A stretch of DNA of 64,000 bases from Rahnella ecdela. Lineage in GTDB: Bacteria; Pseudomonadota; Gammaproteobacteria; Enterobacterales; Enterobacteriaceae. Under the pieces are notes generated by a model that worked only from the letters and a program-made list of their open reading frames with translations, had not been told where the DNA came from and ran no database searches. This document shows positions 28,247 to 40,734 of the stretch, one piece after another. The DNA lies in NCBI RefSeq assembly GCF_019049625.1, contig NZ_JAFMOY010000132.1, forward strand, positions 124,001-188,000, read 5' to 3'. The position numbers and the translations under genes are program-made. Position 1 is the stretch's first letter. Each line of letters starts with the position of its first letter.

Positions 28247-30634
28247 TCAATCCCTCAAGGATGCTTGGAATCGCTGTTTTAGAGCCTCTACACATTTCGC
28301 AACGGTAGCGGCGATCTCCTCTTCTTCCAGTGTACGGCCGGTATCCTGCAACACCAGACTGATAGCCAGGCTCTTGTAACCTTCAGCTACGCCCTTGCCA
28401 CGGTACACATCAAACAAGTTTACGCCAACTACCTGATTTGCGCCAACTTTCTTGCACTCTGCCAAAATATCGTCTGCGGGCACGTTTTCGGCCACTACAA
28501 CAGCGATGTCACGACGGTTCGCCGGGAAGCGAGAAATCTCTTTCGCATCAGGCAGTACGCGGTCTGCGACCTTGTTCCACAGCAGTTCGAAGACCACGGT
28601 ACGACCATTAAGATCGAGTTTACGTTCCAGCTCAGGGTGTACTACACCAATGAAACCAATACGTTCGCCGCGTAAATAAATCGCTGCGCTCTGCCCAGGA
28701 TGCAGCGCAGGATTTGCTTCAACCTTGAACTGTACATCGTTCATTTTGCCGGTAAGCTCAAGAATAGCCTCAAGATCACCTTTCAAATCGTAGTAGTCAA
28801 CTGACTGGCGCGCCAGATCCCAATGCTCTTCATTTTTCGTTCCGGAGATCACACCAGACAGCATGACGTCCTGACGGATACCCAAATCAGCTTGTGTATC
28901 AGGCACAAAGCGCAGGCCGCTCTCGAATAAACGCACACGACTTTGCTGACGATTTTGGTTATTTACTACGCAAGTCAGCAGGCCAGACCACAGTGAAAGA
29001 CGCATTGCTGACATTTCTACCGAAATCGGGCTTGGCAAAATCAGCGCTTCTTCGCCAGGGTGCAGCAGAGCCTGAACTTTTGGATCAACAAAACTATAGG
29101 TGATCGCTTCCTGGAAGCCGCGGTCAACCAGCAGATTTTTCACACGTTTCAGCGACAAATTCGCTTCACGGTGTTTAGTCATCACCAGACTGGCTTTCAC
29201 CGGCACATCAGGAATGTTGTTGTAGCCGTAAACACGGGCCACTTCTTCCACCAGGTCTTCTTCTATTTGCATATCGAAACGCCAGCTTGGCGCAACAGCC
29301 ACCCAGTGGTCGCCATTATGCTTAACCTGGCAGCCCAGACGGGTCAGAATGTCGGTCACCTGTGCATCTTCAACATGGTGTCCAATCAGACGATCCAGTT
29401 TTTCACGGCGCAATGTGATGGTTGCCGCTTTTGGCAGATGCTCTTCTGAGGTCGCGTTGATGACCGGACCGGCTTCACCGCCACAGATGCTCAACAGCAG
29501 CGCGGTTGCACGTTCAATGGCTTTAAATTGCAACTCAGGATCCACACCACGTTCATAGCGATGAGAAGCATCCGTATGCAGGCCCTGACGGCGTGCGCGG
29601 CCAGTGATTGAGAGCGGAGCAAAGAACGCAGATTCCAGCAGGACATCCTGCGTTTCATCGTTCACACCTGAATGTTCGCCACCAAAGATACCGGCCATCG
29701 CCAGCGCTTTCTCGTGGTCAGCGATCACCAGCGTGTCTTCCGCCAGTTTTGCTTTTGTGCCATCGAGCAAGGTCAGCGCTTCGTCTTTCTGTGCCATACG
29801 CACGACAATGCCACCGCTGATGCGATTCAAATCGAACGCATGCATCGGCTGTCCCAGTTCGAGCAACACGAAGTTGGTGATATCGACAACAGCGTCTATA
29901 GAACGGATACCGCAGCGGCGCAGTTTTTCACGCATCCACAATGGTGTGGCAGCCTTAACGTTAATACCTTTAACCACACGACCCAGATAACGCGGACACG
30001 CCTGAGGCGCCTGCACATCAATGGAAATGGTAGCGTCAACAGTGGCCTGTACCGGATTGATGTCCGGCTCAATCAGCGGCAGCTGATTAATCACCGCCAC
30101 ATCACGCGCCACGCCCAGAATGCCCAGACAGTCAGCACGGTTTGGCGTCACGCTGATTTCGATAATGGTGTCATCGAGTTTCAGGAATTCGCGGATATCG
30201 GTGCCAACCGGCGCATTCAGCGGCAGCTCAATGATACCGTCGTGATCTTCAGAAATACCCAGCTCGGAGAACGAACACAACATGCCTTCTGAAGGCTCGC
30301 CACGCAGTTTGGCGGCTTTGATTTTGAAATCGCCCGGCAATACAGCACCCACAGTCGCGACCGCAACTTTAAGACCCTGACGGCAGTTTGGTGCACCACA
30401 AACGATGTCCAGCAGGCGATCGCCGCCGACATTCACTTTGGTCACACGCAGTTTGTCTGCGTTAGGGTGCTGACCACATTCGACGACTTCACCGACTACC
30501 ACGCCATTGAAAGCGCCGGAAACCGGATCAACGCCATCGACTTCAAGGCCGGCCATGGTGATTTGGTCTGATAATGCTTCGCTGCTGATGGCTGGGTTTA
30601 CCCACTCACGCAACCAGAGTTCACTGAATTTCAT
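28247..30634 (-). CDS. pheT: Phenylalanine-tRNA ligase beta subunit
   Basis: Large subunit of the alpha2-beta2 PheRS, 795 residues. Domains in order: N-terminal [19 protein letters not shown] tRNA-binding domain (about 40-150, [11 protein letters not shown]), B3/B4 editing domain, B5 DNA-binding-like domain, catalytic-like core, and the C-terminal anticodon-binding FDX-ACB domain ([18 protein letters not shown]). It starts 14 bases after pheS ends. Confidence 0.98.
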   Translation of the reverse strand: MKFSELWLREWVNPAISSEALSDQITMAGLEVDGVDPVSGAFNGVVVGEVVECGQHPNADKLRVTKVNVGGDRLLDIVCGAPNCRQGLKVAVATVGAVLPGDFKIKAAKLRGEPSEGMLCSFSELGISEDHDGIIELPLNAPVGTDIREFLKLDDTIIEISVTPNRADCLGILGVARDVAVINQLPLIEPDINPVQATVDATISIDVQAPQACPRYLGRVVKGINVKAATPLWMREKLRRCGIRSIDAVVDITNFVLLELGQPMHAFDLNRISGGIVVRMAQKDEALTLLDGTKAKLAEDTLVIADHEKALAMAGIFGGEHSGVNDETQDVLLESAFFAPLSITGRARRQGLHTDASHRYERGVDPELQFKAIERATALLLSICGGEAGPVINATSEEHLPKAATITLRREKLDRLIGHHVEDAQVTDILTRLGCQVKHNGDHWVAVAPSWRFDMQIEEDLVEEVARVYGYNNIPDVPVKASLVMTKHREANLSLKRVKNLLVDRGFQEAITYSFVDPKVQALLHPGEEALILPSPISVEMSAMRLSLWSGLLTCVVNNQNRQQSRVRLFESGLRFVPDTQADLGIRQDVMLSGVISGTKNEEHWDLARQSVDYYDLKGDLEAILELTGKMNDVQFKVEANPALHPGQSAAIYLRGERIGFIGVVHPELERKLDLNGRTVVFELLWNKVADRVLPDAKEISRFPANRRDIAVVVAENVPADDILAECKKVGANQVVGVNLFDVYRGKGVAEGYKSLAISLVLQDTGRTLEEEEIAATVAKCVEALKQRFQASLRD

Positions 30635-30648
30635 GTGATATTCCCGCC

Positions 30649-31764
<1,116 letters not shown>

Positions 31765-31806
31765 CTACTTTTCGTTTCTTCTCTTACGCGCGAAAGCCTT
31801 CCTGAG

Positions 31807-31851
31807 TCAGGCGCTAAAGTAAAAAAAGAAACGGAAAATAGCAGCATTCAT
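31807..31851 (-). CDS. pheM: pheST operon leader peptide PheM
   Basis: A 14-residue leader, MNAAIFRFFFYFSA, differing from the E. coli peptide only in the last residue (Thr in E. coli). Five of its 14 residues are Phe, so scarcity of charged tRNA-Phe stalls the ribosome and lets transcription through the downstream hairpin. The mechanism is established in E. coli; the conserved layout supports it here. Confidence 0.93.
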   Translation of the reverse strand: MNAAIFRFFFYFSA

Positions 31852-31963
31852 GCTTGCGTTACCTTATCGGTTGTAAATTTTGTGCTGATGTTCTGACGAA
31901 GTGCTTCGTATCAAACTAAGGGTATTAAACAACGAAACAGAATGTTTTTAAACACAAAATATA

Positions 31964-31987
31964 AAAGAGGGAGCAAGCTCCCTCTTT
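31964..31987 (-). terminator. Hairpin after rplT
   Basis: AAAGAGGGAGC and GCTCCCTCTTT form an 11-base perfect stem directly after the rplT stop, followed on the minus strand by TATATTTTG. The poor U-run suggests partial termination, leaving read-through into pheM-pheST. Confidence 0.65.
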
Positions 31988-31995
31988 CACCTGAC

Positions 31996-32367
<372 letters not shown>

Positions 32368-32394
32368 TTATATTCTAGATGAAAAAAAGTGTAT

Positions 32395-32592
32395 TTATGC
32401 GTACGGCAGACATGCAGAGACCAGACCCAAATCGTTCTTGGATACCAGGCCTTTTGGACGCAAGTGACGTTTACGCTTAGTAGCTTTTTTGGTCAGAATA
32501 TGACGCAGGTTTGCGTGCTTACGCTTAAAACCACCGTTGGCGGTTTTTTTGAAGCGTTTAGCGGCGCCGCGTACTGTTTTGATCTTTGGCAT
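32395..32592 (-). CDS. rpmI: 50S ribosomal protein L35
   Basis: 65 residues from ATG 32592 ([18 protein letters not shown]), the universal L35 start; an ATG four codons upstream is in frame but not conserved. Highly basic. It starts 95 bases after infC, the region that in E. coli forms the L20-binding translational operator. Confidence 0.98.
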   Translation of the reverse strand: MPKIKTVRGAAKRFKKTANGGFKRKHANLRHILTKKATKRKRHLRPKGLVSKNDLGLVSACLPYA

Positions 32593-32687
32593 TTTAAATT
32601 CCACTTCGCATTGTTATTAACATGAATCAGAAAGGCGAATCCAGCATACGCGGTGCAAGCACCGCGTAGCAGGATTACTTGGAAGCC

Positions 32688-33242
<555 letters not shown>

Positions 33243-35171
33243 TTATTCCTCCAGTTGATGAAGACTTCTGCTGCGGATTTCCGCCAGCAGTTTGTCAACG
33301 ACTTCGCTAACATCCATGCTTCCTAAGTCTTTGCCGCGGCGGGTACGAACAGCAACTTTGCCTGCTTCGACCTCTTTATCGCCACAAACTAACATGTAAG
33401 GAACACGGCGTAGCGTGTGTTCGCGGATTTTAAAGCCAATCTTCTCATTTCTCAAGTCGGCTTTAACGCGAATGCCTGCATCTTGCAGTTTTTTAGTTAA
33501 TTCTTCGACATAGGTAGCCTGTGTGTCAGTGATATTCATGATCACTACCTGTACCGGAGCCATCCATGTTGGGAAGAAGCCAGCGTATTCTTCAGTCAGA
33601 ATACCGATGAAACGCTCCATTGAACCCAGGATAGCACGATGAATCATTACCGGGACCTGGCGGTCGTTGCTTTCGCCGATATAAGAGGCGTTCAAGCGAC
33701 CAGGTAATGAAAAGTCGAGCTGCACGGTACCACACTGCCACGCACGATCCAAACAATCATGCAAGGTAAATTCAATTTTTGGACCGTAGAACGCCCCTTC
33801 ACCTGGCTGATATTCGAACGGAATGTCGTTTTCAGTCAGCGCAGCCGCGAGGTCATCTTCAGCGCGAGTCCACATTTCGTCAGTACCGATGCGCTTCTCA
33901 GGACGAGTGGACAATTTCACCACAATCTTTTGGAAACCAAAAGTGCTGTACATGTCGTAAACCATGCGGATACAGCTATTCACTTCATCACGCACCTGCT
34001 CTTCAGTACAGAAGATGTGGGCATCATCCTGAGTGAAGCCACGAACGCGCATCAGACCATGCAATGCACCTGACGGCTCATTACGGTGGCAGCTGCCGAA
34101 CTCGGCCATACGCAGCGGCAGATCGCGGTAGGATTTCAGACCCTGGTTGAAGATCTGAACGTGACCCGGGCAGTTCATCGGTTTGATGCAGTATTCACGG
34201 TTTTCAGAAGAAGTCGTGAACATCGCTTCTTTGTAGTTTTCCCAGTGACCCGTTTTTTCCCACAGCACGCGGTCCATCATGAACGGACCTTTTACTTCCT
34301 GATAGTCATATGACTTCAGTTTCATGCGCACGAAAGCTTCCAGCTCACGGAAAATAGTCCAGCCGTCGTTATGCCAGAACACCATACCAGGCGCTTCTTC
34401 CTGCATATGGTACAGGTCGAGTTGCTTTCCAATTTTACGGTGGTCGCGTTTACCGGCTTCTTCCAGACGCTGAATATAGGCATTCAGCTGCTTTTTATCT
34501 GCCCATGCGGTGCCGTAGATACGCTGCAGCATTTTGTTGTCGCTGTTGCCACGCCAGTAAGCACCGGAGGTTTTCTGCAGTTTAAAATGATGGCAGAAAC
34601 GCATATTCGGTACGTGCGGACCACGGCACATATCAACGTATTCTTCATGGTGGTACAAGCCCGGACGGTCATCATGACTGATGTTTTCATCCAGAATGGC
34701 CACTTTGTATTCTTCGCCGCGGCTTGCAAAGGTATCGCGTGCTTCCTGCCAGCTGACTTTCTTTTTAATAACGTCGTAATTCTTTTCAGCCAGTTCGTGC
34801 ATGCGCTTTTCAAGCAGTTCGATGTCTTCCTGAGTCAACGTGCGATCTAAATCGACGTCGTAGTAGAAGCCATTATCGATAACCGGGCCGATAGCCATTT
34901 TGGTGTCTGGCCACAATTGCTTGATGGCATGACCCAAAAGGTGCGCACAGGAATGGCGCAGAATTTCAAGACCGGCTTCGTCTTTAGCGGTGATGATCGC
35001 CAGTTGTGCATCGGTTTCAATAAGGTCAGTTGCATCGACGAGTTCACCGTTAACACGACCCGCGATACAGGCTTTCGCCAGACCAGGACCGATATCAAGC
35101 GCAACATCAAGAGGAGAAACGGGGCGATCAAAAACGCGCTGGCTTCCATCAGGAAGAGTAATGACAGGCAT
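33243..35171 (-). CDS. thrS: Threonine-tRNA ligase
   Basis: 642 residues, the same length as in E. coli. Domains: TGS (1-60), editing domain with [10 protein letters not shown] and the later CRGPH motif, class II catalytic core with zinc ligands including the Cys in KPMNCPGH, and C-terminal anticodon-binding domain ([20 protein letters not shown]). AAGGAA lies 5 bases before the ATG. First gene of thrS-infC-rpmI-rplT-pheM-pheST-ihfA; the gap to infC is 3 bases. Confidence 0.98.
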   Translation of the reverse strand: MPVITLPDGSQRVFDRPVSPLDVALDIGPGLAKACIAGRVNGELVDATDLIETDAQLAIITAKDEAGLEILRHSCAHLLGHAIKQLWPDTKMAIGPVIDNGFYYDVDLDRTLTQEDIELLEKRMHELAEKNYDVIKKKVSWQEARDTFASRGEEYKVAILDENISHDDRPGLYHHEEYVDMCRGPHVPNMRFCHHFKLQKTSGAYWRGNSDNKMLQRIYGTAWADKKQLNAYIQRLEEAGKRDHRKIGKQLDLYHMQEEAPGMVFWHNDGWTIFRELEAFVRMKLKSYDYQEVKGPFMMDRVLWEKTGHWENYKEAMFTTSSENREYCIKPMNCPGHVQIFNQGLKSYRDLPLRMAEFGSCHRNEPSGALHGLMRVRGFTQDDAHIFCTEEQVRDEVNSCIRMVYDMYSTFGFQKIVVKLSTRPEKRIGTDEMWTRAEDDLAAALTENDIPFEYQPGEGAFYGPKIEFTLHDCLDRAWQCGTVQLDFSLPGRLNASYIGESNDRQVPVMIHRAILGSMERFIGILTEEYAGFFPTWMAPVQVVIMNITDTQATYVEELTKKLQDAGIRVKADLRNEKIGFKIREHTLRRVPYMLVCGDKEVEAGKVAVRTRRGKDLGSMDVSEVVDKLLAEIRSRSLHQLEE

Positions 35172-35460
35172 GTTAATTCCTTAATCTACAGTGGTGCCCC
35201 ACACGACAGAGCACATCTAGAAAAATATTTGAGTGTAATTTCATGTAGTTATTCACGCTATTCAGCTTTACTTTGCCGAATATAGGCACCCAGGAATACA
35301 TCACGTAATTGTATCGGGACGCGACGTGAAAACAGGCAACGAGTTTAACACCCGTAAAGTGCGAATTTCCAGCAACCTGTGTTGCTTAATGGGGATATTT
35401 TTCGTGTAATCCCCACCGGCAAGATAAGGTATTCAGAGAAACATGGAATAAGGGAAGCAT
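35172..35460. other. Divergent thrS/marC intergenic region (289 bp)
   Basis: The thrS side should carry the leader where E. coli ThrRS represses its own mRNA through tRNA-like hairpins; I could not establish these folds by eye. No coding signal. On the marC side AAGGGAAG at about 35450-35457 serves as ribosome binding site. Confidence 0.4.
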
Positions 35461-36141
35461 ATGTCTGAGGTCAGGCTGTTATTTGAAGCAATAGGTTTGG
35501 GTTTGGTGGTACTCCTTCCGCTGGCAAACCCCCTGACTACCGTGGCACTGCTGCTCGGCCTTTCAGGGAAAATGACCACGCAGGAAAGAAATCAGCAATC
35601 GCTGATGGCCTCTGTGTATGTCTTCATCATCATGATGGTGGCGTATTACGCTGGTCAGCTGGTGATGAACACGTTTGGGATTTCCATTCCCGGACTGAGG
35701 ATTGCGGGGGGGATGATCGTTACCTTTATCGGTTTCAGAATGCTGTTTCCACAGCCCCACGTGGAAGAAAGAGTGCTGATTGAGAATAAAACCGAGGAAA
35801 TGCGCAAGCAGGAATCGCCGAATATTGCCTTCGTTCCGCTGGCTATGCCTAGCACCGCGGGCCCGGGTACCATTGCGATGATCATCAGCAGCGCTGCTAC
35901 CGTCCGAGATTCTGATTTCCCGCATTGGATCATCACCGTCGCACCGGTGATTATTTTCTTTTTAGTCGGACTGATTTTATGGATAACGCTGCGCAGTTCA
36001 GGGGCAATTATGCGCCTGGTCGGCAAAAGTGGGATTGAAGCGATTTCACGTCTGATGGGATTCTTGCTGGTGTGTATGGGCGTTCAGTTTGTGATTAACG
36101 GGATCCTTGAAATCATCAAGACATTACCGCCAGCAGCCTGA
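35461..36141 (+). CDS. marC: MarC-family inner membrane protein
   Basis: 226 residues with six hydrophobic segments. [41 protein letters not shown] and [20 protein letters not shown] are nearly identical to E. coli MarC. UPF0056 proteins are integral membrane proteins; in E. coli marC was once linked to multiple antibiotic resistance but deletion has no clear effect, so the role is unknown. Here it is next to thrS rather than divergent from marRAB. Confidence 0.92.
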   Translation: MSEVRLLFEAIGLGLVVLLPLANPLTTVALLLGLSGKMTTQERNQQSLMASVYVFIIMMVAYYAGQLVMNTFGISIPGLRIAGGMIVTFIGFRMLFPQPHVEERVLIENKTEEMRKQESPNIAFVPLAMPSTAGPGTIAMIISSAATVRDSDFPHWIITVAPVIIFFLVGLILWITLRSSGAIMRLVGKSGIEAISRLMGFLLVCMGVQFVINGILEIIKTLPPAA

Positions 36142-36156
36142 GCTGCTGGCAGAAAC

Positions 36157-36191
36157 AACAACGCTTATCGCATGGCAAGATAAGCGTTGTT
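36157..36191. terminator. Long perfect hairpin between marC and emtA
   Basis: AACAACGCTTATC and GATAAGCGTTGTT form a perfect 13-base stem with a 9-base loop; it includes the last codons of emtA. A second hairpin, CCAGCAGC/GCTGCTGG at 36130-36149, carries the marC stop. No U-run follows on the plus side. Likely a shared stop for convergent transcripts. Confidence 0.5.
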
Positions 36192-36800
36192 CACTTTCCA
36201 CAGATAACGCGGTGCCTGAGGTGCAGGATGATTTTTCTGCACGTGCTGTGAAAACTCAGCAGGCGTCATCAGATTAATCTTTGCAATTGCGTAGGTTTTA
36301 TCTTTCGCAAACGTTCTCAGCAACGCCCCGGCCCCGTTCACATAGGCTAATGTTGTCGCGTAACGACGCGTTTCAGGGTTGTTGATGCCTGCCAGTTGCT
36401 GTTGCAGGATACTCAAATACGCCGTTCCCAGATCAATATTCACCGCCGGATCTTTCAAATCACGCGGCGTGGGCTGACCGTAACGTCCTTTCATCCGGTA
36501 GGCATCGCGTCCTGCCGTTGAGGCCTTTAGCTGCATTAACCCAATCGCATTCGATTTGCTGACAACGGTTGGGTTATATCCAGATTCGACCTGAATGATT
36601 GCTTTAACAAGTGTTTCGTCGACGCCGTAAGTATTTGCCGCCTGGTGAATGACATCACCATATGGCCCCGGATGCATTAATGAGGCATCGCGCTGAGGTG
36701 GCGGCGATGGATTCAGAAAATGCGTTGTTTGAACCGGTGTTTCTTTAGCGCAACCCGCCAACAATAGCGCGGCCATCAAATAAAGAATGTTTGGTTTCAC
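36165..36800 (-). CDS. emtA: Membrane-bound endo-type lytic murein transglycosylase
   Basis: Outer-membrane lipoprotein that cleaves within glycan strands to form 1,6-anhydromuropeptides. A GTG at 36800, with GAGAGA upstream, gives 211 residues starting (M)KPNILYLMAALLLAGC; the lipobox Cys is residue 17. The SLT domain has the catalytic Glu72 in IIQVESGYNP, then NAIGLMQLKAS and AYVNGAGALLRTF. The end NHPAPQAPRY matches E. coli EmtA. Upstream in-frame codons to 36854 would bury the signal peptide. Confidence 0.92.
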   Translation of the reverse strand: MKPNILYLMAALLLAGCAKETPVQTTHFLNPSPPPQRDASLMHPGPYGDVIHQAANTYGVDETLVKAIIQVESGYNPTVVSKSNAIGLMQLKASTAGRDAYRMKGRYGQPTPRDLKDPAVNIDLGTAYLSILQQQLAGINNPETRRYATTLAYVNGAGALLRTFAKDKTYAIAKINLMTPAEFSQHVQKNHPAPQAPRYLWKVNNAYLAMR

Positions 36801-37122
36801 GTTATCTCTCTCGCGACTAGGACGAGATGTAGCATATACATCTTCTTTCCACACCTGAATATATTTTTAGTCTATTATTATTATTGTTTTGTTAAACAAG
36901 GGGGTTAGGAACATGTCGATAAGACAATTCTGTATATAAAACCTCTTTCATGTCACATATTCTGAAAATAACAGATTCACTGATTACGCTCTCAGTTCAT
37001 CAACGTCGAAAATTGCATAAATTAACATCATCATCTGATTCAGCCGTGCGCCGGATCGGGTTTTTAAAGAAGAGAAAACGCTAACTTAATGAATTATCGG
37101 GCCAGTCAGAAGGGGTAATACC
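36801..37122. other. Divergent emtA/yniA intergenic region (322 bp)
   Basis: Contains the palindrome at 36825-36843 near emtA. The rest is AT-rich without a recognisable gene; AAGGGG at about 37109-37114 precedes yniA. Confidence 0.5.
36825..36843. promoter_or_regulatory. Palindrome AGATGTA-N5-TACATCT upstream of emtA
   Basis: Perfect 7-base arms with 5-base spacer, 25 bases before the emtA start codon. It could be an operator or an mRNA hairpin in the leader. I do not recognise a regulator. Confidence 0.35.
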
Positions 37123-37992
37123 ATGTGGCAAGCCGTCAATCGTTTGTTGAGTGAACACCTTGGCAGTGCTGAAATCCGCGAACGTGTTGAACTGCCGGGA
37201 GGTGAAATTCACCCGGCATGGCGGCTGAGCTATGGTGACAGGGATGTGTTTGTGAAATGCAATGCGCGCGAAATGCTGCCCATTTTTGCCGCAGAAGCCG
37301 ATCAGCTCGCCCTGCTTGCGCGTAGCCAGACCGTCCGGGTACCAGAAGTGTATGGCGTGGGCAGTGACCGTGATTACAGCTTTCTTCTGCTTGAGTACAT
37401 CCCGCAAAAACCGCTGGATGCGCATAATGCGTATGTTTTGGGGCAACAACTTGCCGCACTGCACCAATGGAGTGAACAGCTGCAATTTGGTCTCGATTTC
37501 GATAATGAACTGGCGACGCTCCCGCAACCCAATAGCTGGCAACGGCGTTGGGCGACGTTTTTCGCAGAGCAGAGGATTGGCTGGCAGCTACAACTGGCGG
37601 CAGAAAAAGGCATGACGTTCGGCAATATTGAAGATATCACCGCGATGGTTCATGCACGTTTACAGAATCATCAGCCACAACCGTCTTTATTACACGGCGA
37701 TTTATGGCCGCATAACTGCGGGTTATCAGAAAACGGTCCTGTTATATTCGACCCGGCGTGTTACTGGGGCGACCGGGAATGTGATCTCGCTATGTTGCCG
37801 TTGTATCCCAATGTTCCGCCTCAGTTATATGACGGTTACCAGAGCAAAACGCCGTTACCTGATGACTTCATTTCGAGACAACCTCTATACCAGTTATATT
37901 ATCTGCTTAACCGCAGTAATTTATTCGGCGGTCAGCATCTGGTGGTCGCTCAACGTGCAGTTGAAAGACTGTTACACGATGACATCAATTAA
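37123..37992 (+). CDS. yniA: Fructosamine kinase family protein YniA
   Basis: 289 residues, aminoglycoside-phosphotransferase-like kinase fold. LLHGDLWPHNCG contains the catalytic Asp and IFDPACYWGDRECDLAML the metal-binding Asp; MWQAVNRLLSEHLG and the body are close to E. coli YniA. Family members phosphorylate ketosamines or ribulosamines on glycated proteins or free sugars-amines, promoting deglycation. The physiological substrate of YniA is not settled. Confidence 0.94.
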   Translation: MWQAVNRLLSEHLGSAEIRERVELPGGEIHPAWRLSYGDRDVFVKCNAREMLPIFAAEADQLALLARSQTVRVPEVYGVGSDRDYSFLLLEYIPQKPLDAHNAYVLGQQLAALHQWSEQLQFGLDFDNELATLPQPNSWQRRWATFFAEQRIGWQLQLAAEKGMTFGNIEDITAMVHARLQNHQPQPSLLHGDLWPHNCGLSENGPVIFDPACYWGDRECDLAMLPLYPNVPPQLYDGYQSKTPLPDDFISRQPLYQLYYLLNRSNLFGGQHLVVAQRAVERLLHDDIN

Positions 37993-38015
37993 CGTCTGAC
38001 TCCTTAAGCTGCAAA

Positions 38016-38053
38016 AAATAAGGCCTGAACACGTGAATATTCAGGCCTTATTT
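38016..38053. terminator. Bidirectional terminator between yniA and yniB
   Basis: AAATAAGGCCTGAA and TTCAGGCCTTATTT form a 14-base perfect stem; an A-run before it serves the minus strand and an AT-rich tail the plus strand. Between converging yniA and yniB. Confidence 0.82.
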
Positions 38054-38118
38054 ATATCGTTAACGCCGTTCGATAACATATCGCCCAGCAACATGTTATG
38101 AATATGTTGATGGAATTA

Positions 38119-38667
38119 TCAGGCGATCAAACCTAATAATTTCAGAATGAAATATCCGATAACCGCAATAATGATCGGCAAAATATATAACGGGAAATAC
38201 TGCACCAAAATGGTGTGCCGGGGTATCACAATACGCTCTTCAATCTGAGGACGGGTCCGCCCTTCTGCACCTTTAGCCTGCTCAAGGATCAGCTGATCCT
38301 GGATCCCTTCGCGAATATGTTTCACCTGACGGGACATTCTCGCGCCTGAAGCCTGAAGTGCCAGCCCGACAAAAATCAGCCAGTAGATGATAAAGAACAT
38401 GATATTCGCGGTTGTCACGCCTTGCCCAAGGGAAGGTACCGGCGAGTTGTACCAGAAAACGTTCAAAAACGAAGTGTTAAACTTAATCATATCAACCATC
38501 ACGTGGACAAAATCCAGCATAACGGCATTAATGCCCTGCTCTGTTTTAGTATGCTCATTGATAAAGGTTAGCAATGAGATCAGCGTTGAAAGCAGCGCAG
38601 GGATAAAAATAATCCATCCTGCAATCCGTTTAATCACTGCCACACGTCCGGCCTGTTGGTACGTCAT
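38119..38667 (-). CDS. yniB: YniB family inner membrane protein
   Basis: 182 residues with three or four membrane segments and a soluble loop (QASGARMSRQVKHIREGIQD). MTYQQAGRVAVIKRI and FWYNSPVP match E. coli YniB (178 residues). No function is known. It is divergent from hxpB, as in E. coli. Confidence 0.92.
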   Translation of the reverse strand: MTYQQAGRVAVIKRIAGWIIFIPALLSTLISLLTFINEHTKTEQGINAVMLDFVHVMVDMIKFNTSFLNVFWYNSPVPSLGQGVTTANIMFFIIYWLIFVGLALQASGARMSRQVKHIREGIQDQLILEQAKGAEGRTRPQIEERIVIPRHTILVQYFPLYILPIIIAVIGYFILKLLGLIA

Positions 38668-38858
38668 GAATTCCCCTTGTTAGGATACCTTAAGCAACAG
38701 CTAAGTTTACCCACAGAAAGGTTTTCCCGCCCAATGTTTTAATCAGTTAGCCCCTCTTCAGTATGAGCCCCTAGGTCATTTGTCCGTACAACAAATTTCA
38801 TCCGCACGAAAGCCAATGGTAAAGTGATGGCCTATTCACTGTTAGGGAGTCCGCTTTC

Positions 38859-39524
38859 ATGGCTTATGTCCGCCCTGTTAATGCAGCAATTTTCGATATG
38901 GATGGTCTGTTAATAGATTCTGAACGGTTGTGGGTTCAGGCTGAACTGGACGTTTTCAGCCGCCTTGGCGTCGATATTTCTCAGCGACATTTGCTGCCTG
39001 ACACTTTGGGGCTACGCATCGATCAGGTGGTCAGAATGTGGTATCAGGTGCTGCCGTGGCAAGGACCTGCCCAGGCGGAGGTGGCTTCGATGATCATCGC
39101 ACGGACCATTGAACTGGTCGAACAAACCCGGCCATTGTTACCCGGCGTAAACCACGCGCTTGAATTATGCCGTGATCAGGGACTGAAGATTGGCCTGGCC
39201 TCCGCGTCGCCATTATTTATGCTCGATACCGTACTGGAAATGTTCAATCTGCAAGCCTATTTCCAGGTTCGCGTTTCAGCCGAGAAACTGCCCTACAGCA
39301 AACCGCATCCCGAAGTTTACCTGCTGGCTGCCGGCGAGTTAGCCGTCGATCCGCTGAACTGCGTCACGCTTGAAGACTCCTTTAATGGCATGATTGCCAC
39401 AAAAGCCGCACGTATGCGCTCTGTGGTGGTACCGGATAAGGAATATTTCGCAGATCCGCGCTGGGCGCTGGCGGATATCAAACTGTCCTCACTGGAAGAG
39501 CTGGCCGCGGCACATATCATCTGA
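38859..39524 (+). CDS. hxpB: Hexitol phosphatase HxpB (YniC), HAD family
   Basis: 221-residue HAD-like phosphatase. Motif I is IFDMDGLLIDSE, motif II includes LASASP, motif III has KLPYSKPHPEVYL and motif IV TLEDSFNGM. E. coli HxpB acts on sugar and hexitol phosphates, including 2-deoxyglucose 6-phosphate. AGGGAG lies 7 bases before the ATG. Confidence 0.95.
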   Translation: MAYVRPVNAAIFDMDGLLIDSERLWVQAELDVFSRLGVDISQRHLLPDTLGLRIDQVVRMWYQVLPWQGPAQAEVASMIIARTIELVEQTRPLLPGVNHALELCRDQGLKIGLASASPLFMLDTVLEMFNLQAYFQVRVSAEKLPYSKPHPEVYLLAAGELAVDPLNCVTLEDSFNGMIATKAARMRSVVVPDKEYFADPRWALADIKLSSLEELAAAHII

Positions 39525-39530
39525 TACAAA

Positions 39531-39556
39531 TGCGCAGCGGCAACCGTTGCTGCGCA
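39531..39556 (+). terminator. Hairpin after hxpB
   Basis: TGCGCAGC and GCTGCGCA pair around an inner GCAAC/GTTGC element, directly after the hxpB stop. Only short T clusters follow (CTTTTCA), so efficiency is doubtful. Confidence 0.45.
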
Positions 39557-39650
39557 CGTAGCTGCTTTTCATCCCTTCATCACGCACATCCTCAGCCATA
39601 AATCTCAAAGCGACGTTTAATTTCACAAACCTTGAGCTGACTCATAAAAT

Positions 39651-39670
39651 AAATAAAACGATATTTCATT
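39651..39670. promoter_or_regulatory. KdgR-like box upstream of kduI
   Basis: AAATAAAACGATATTTCATT contains TAAA-N6-TTTC, one mismatch from the KdgR core GAAA-N6-TTTC, with AT-rich flanks as in pectinolysis operators. It lies 150 bases before kduI. KdgR, which represses ketodeoxyuronate catabolism, is encoded about 4 kb downstream. Confidence 0.55.
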
Positions 39671-39819
39671 TTTATTGAATTCGCATGCCAATGAACCTAT
39701 CCTTTAAGTAACAAGGACGAGCCGGGAGCTCTCCTGCTTCTGTACGCTGTTACTGCCACGCAACGGTCAGACACGCCCGGTAAGTCCTCCTTAATCGCTA
39801 CTCTACGAGAGGCACCGAC

Positions 39820-40656
39820 ATGCAAGTTCGTCAAAGCATTCACAGCGACCACGCAAAAACGCTTGATACCGCCGAATTACGCCGCGAATTTCTCATCGAT
39901 AAAATCTTTGAAAGAAATGCCTACACGATGACTTACAGCCATATCGACCGCATCATTGTCGGCGGTGTCATGCCTGCTGAAAAAACGGTTTCTGTGGGAG
40001 ATGAAGTCGGTAAGCAACTTGGGGTGAGCTATTTCCTCGAACGTCGCGAGCTTGGTGTGATCAACATTGGCGGGCCGGGACTTATCGTGGTTGATGGCAC
40101 GACATATGAAATCGGTCATGAAGAAGCGCTGTATGTCGGAAAGGGGGCAAAAAATGTCGAATTCAGCAGTGTTGAGGCGACTAAACCTGCCAAGTTTTAC
40201 TACAACAGCGCTCCTGCCCATACGACTTTCCCGAACAAGAAAATCACACTGGCAGAGGCCTCACCACAAACCATCGGCGATGCAGCAACCAGCAACCGCC
40301 GCACGATTAATAAATTTATCGTGCCTGACGTACTGGAAACCTGCCAGCTGACTATGGGGCTGACCAAACTGGAAGAAGGTAGCCTGTGGAACACCATGCC
40401 CTGTCACACCCACGAGCGCCGCATGGAAGTGTATTTCTACTTCAATATGGAAGAAGAAACTGCTGTGTTCCACATGATGGGACAACCGCAGGAAACCCGT
40501 CATTTATTAGTGCATAACGAACAGGCGGTGATTTCACCAAGCTGGTCGATTCACGCGGGTGTGGGCACCAAAAATTACACCTTCATCTGGGGAATGGTGG
40601 GAGAAAACCAGGTATTCGACGACATGGATCATGTCAAGGTCAGCGAACTGCGCTAA
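39820..40656 (+). CDS. kduI: 5-keto-4-deoxyuronate isomerase
   Basis: Converts 5-keto-4-deoxyuronate from pectin or other unsaturated uronates into 2,5-diketo-3-deoxygluconate. 278 residues in a cupin fold; the zinc site is in [14 protein letters not shown] plus a later His in [14 protein letters not shown] lies 6 to 7 bases before the ATG. First gene of the kduI-kduD unit. Confidence 0.97.
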   Translation: MQVRQSIHSDHAKTLDTAELRREFLIDKIFERNAYTMTYSHIDRIIVGGVMPAEKTVSVGDEVGKQLGVSYFLERRELGVINIGGPGLIVVDGTTYEIGHEEALYVGKGAKNVEFSSVEATKPAKFYYNSAPAHTTFPNKKITLAEASPQTIGDAATSNRRTINKFIVPDVLETCQLTMGLTKLEEGSLWNTMPCHTHERRMEVYFYFNMEEETAVFHMMGQPQETRHLLVHNEQAVISPSWSIHAGVGTKNYTFIWGMVGENQVFDDMDHVKVSELR

Positions 40657-40660
40657 CTCT

Positions 40661-40686
40661 TTGCTCTGCCGCAGATGGCAGAGCAA
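40661..40686 (+). other. Intercistronic hairpin between kduI and kduD
   Basis: TTGCTCTGCC pairs perfectly with GGCAGAGCAA around a 6-base loop, starting 4 bases after the kduI stop. No U-run follows, so it is better explained as an mRNA-stabilising or attenuating element than as a terminator. Confidence 0.6.
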
Positions 40687-40734
40687 TTCATCATTTTATG
40701 GCGAATGTGTGCCGTTGCAAAAGAGATTCTGAAT

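Noticed and set aside
35172-35460. tRNA-like ThrRS operator in the thrS leader
   Set aside because: Expected from E. coli, but I could not draw the anticodon-like hairpins convincingly by eye.
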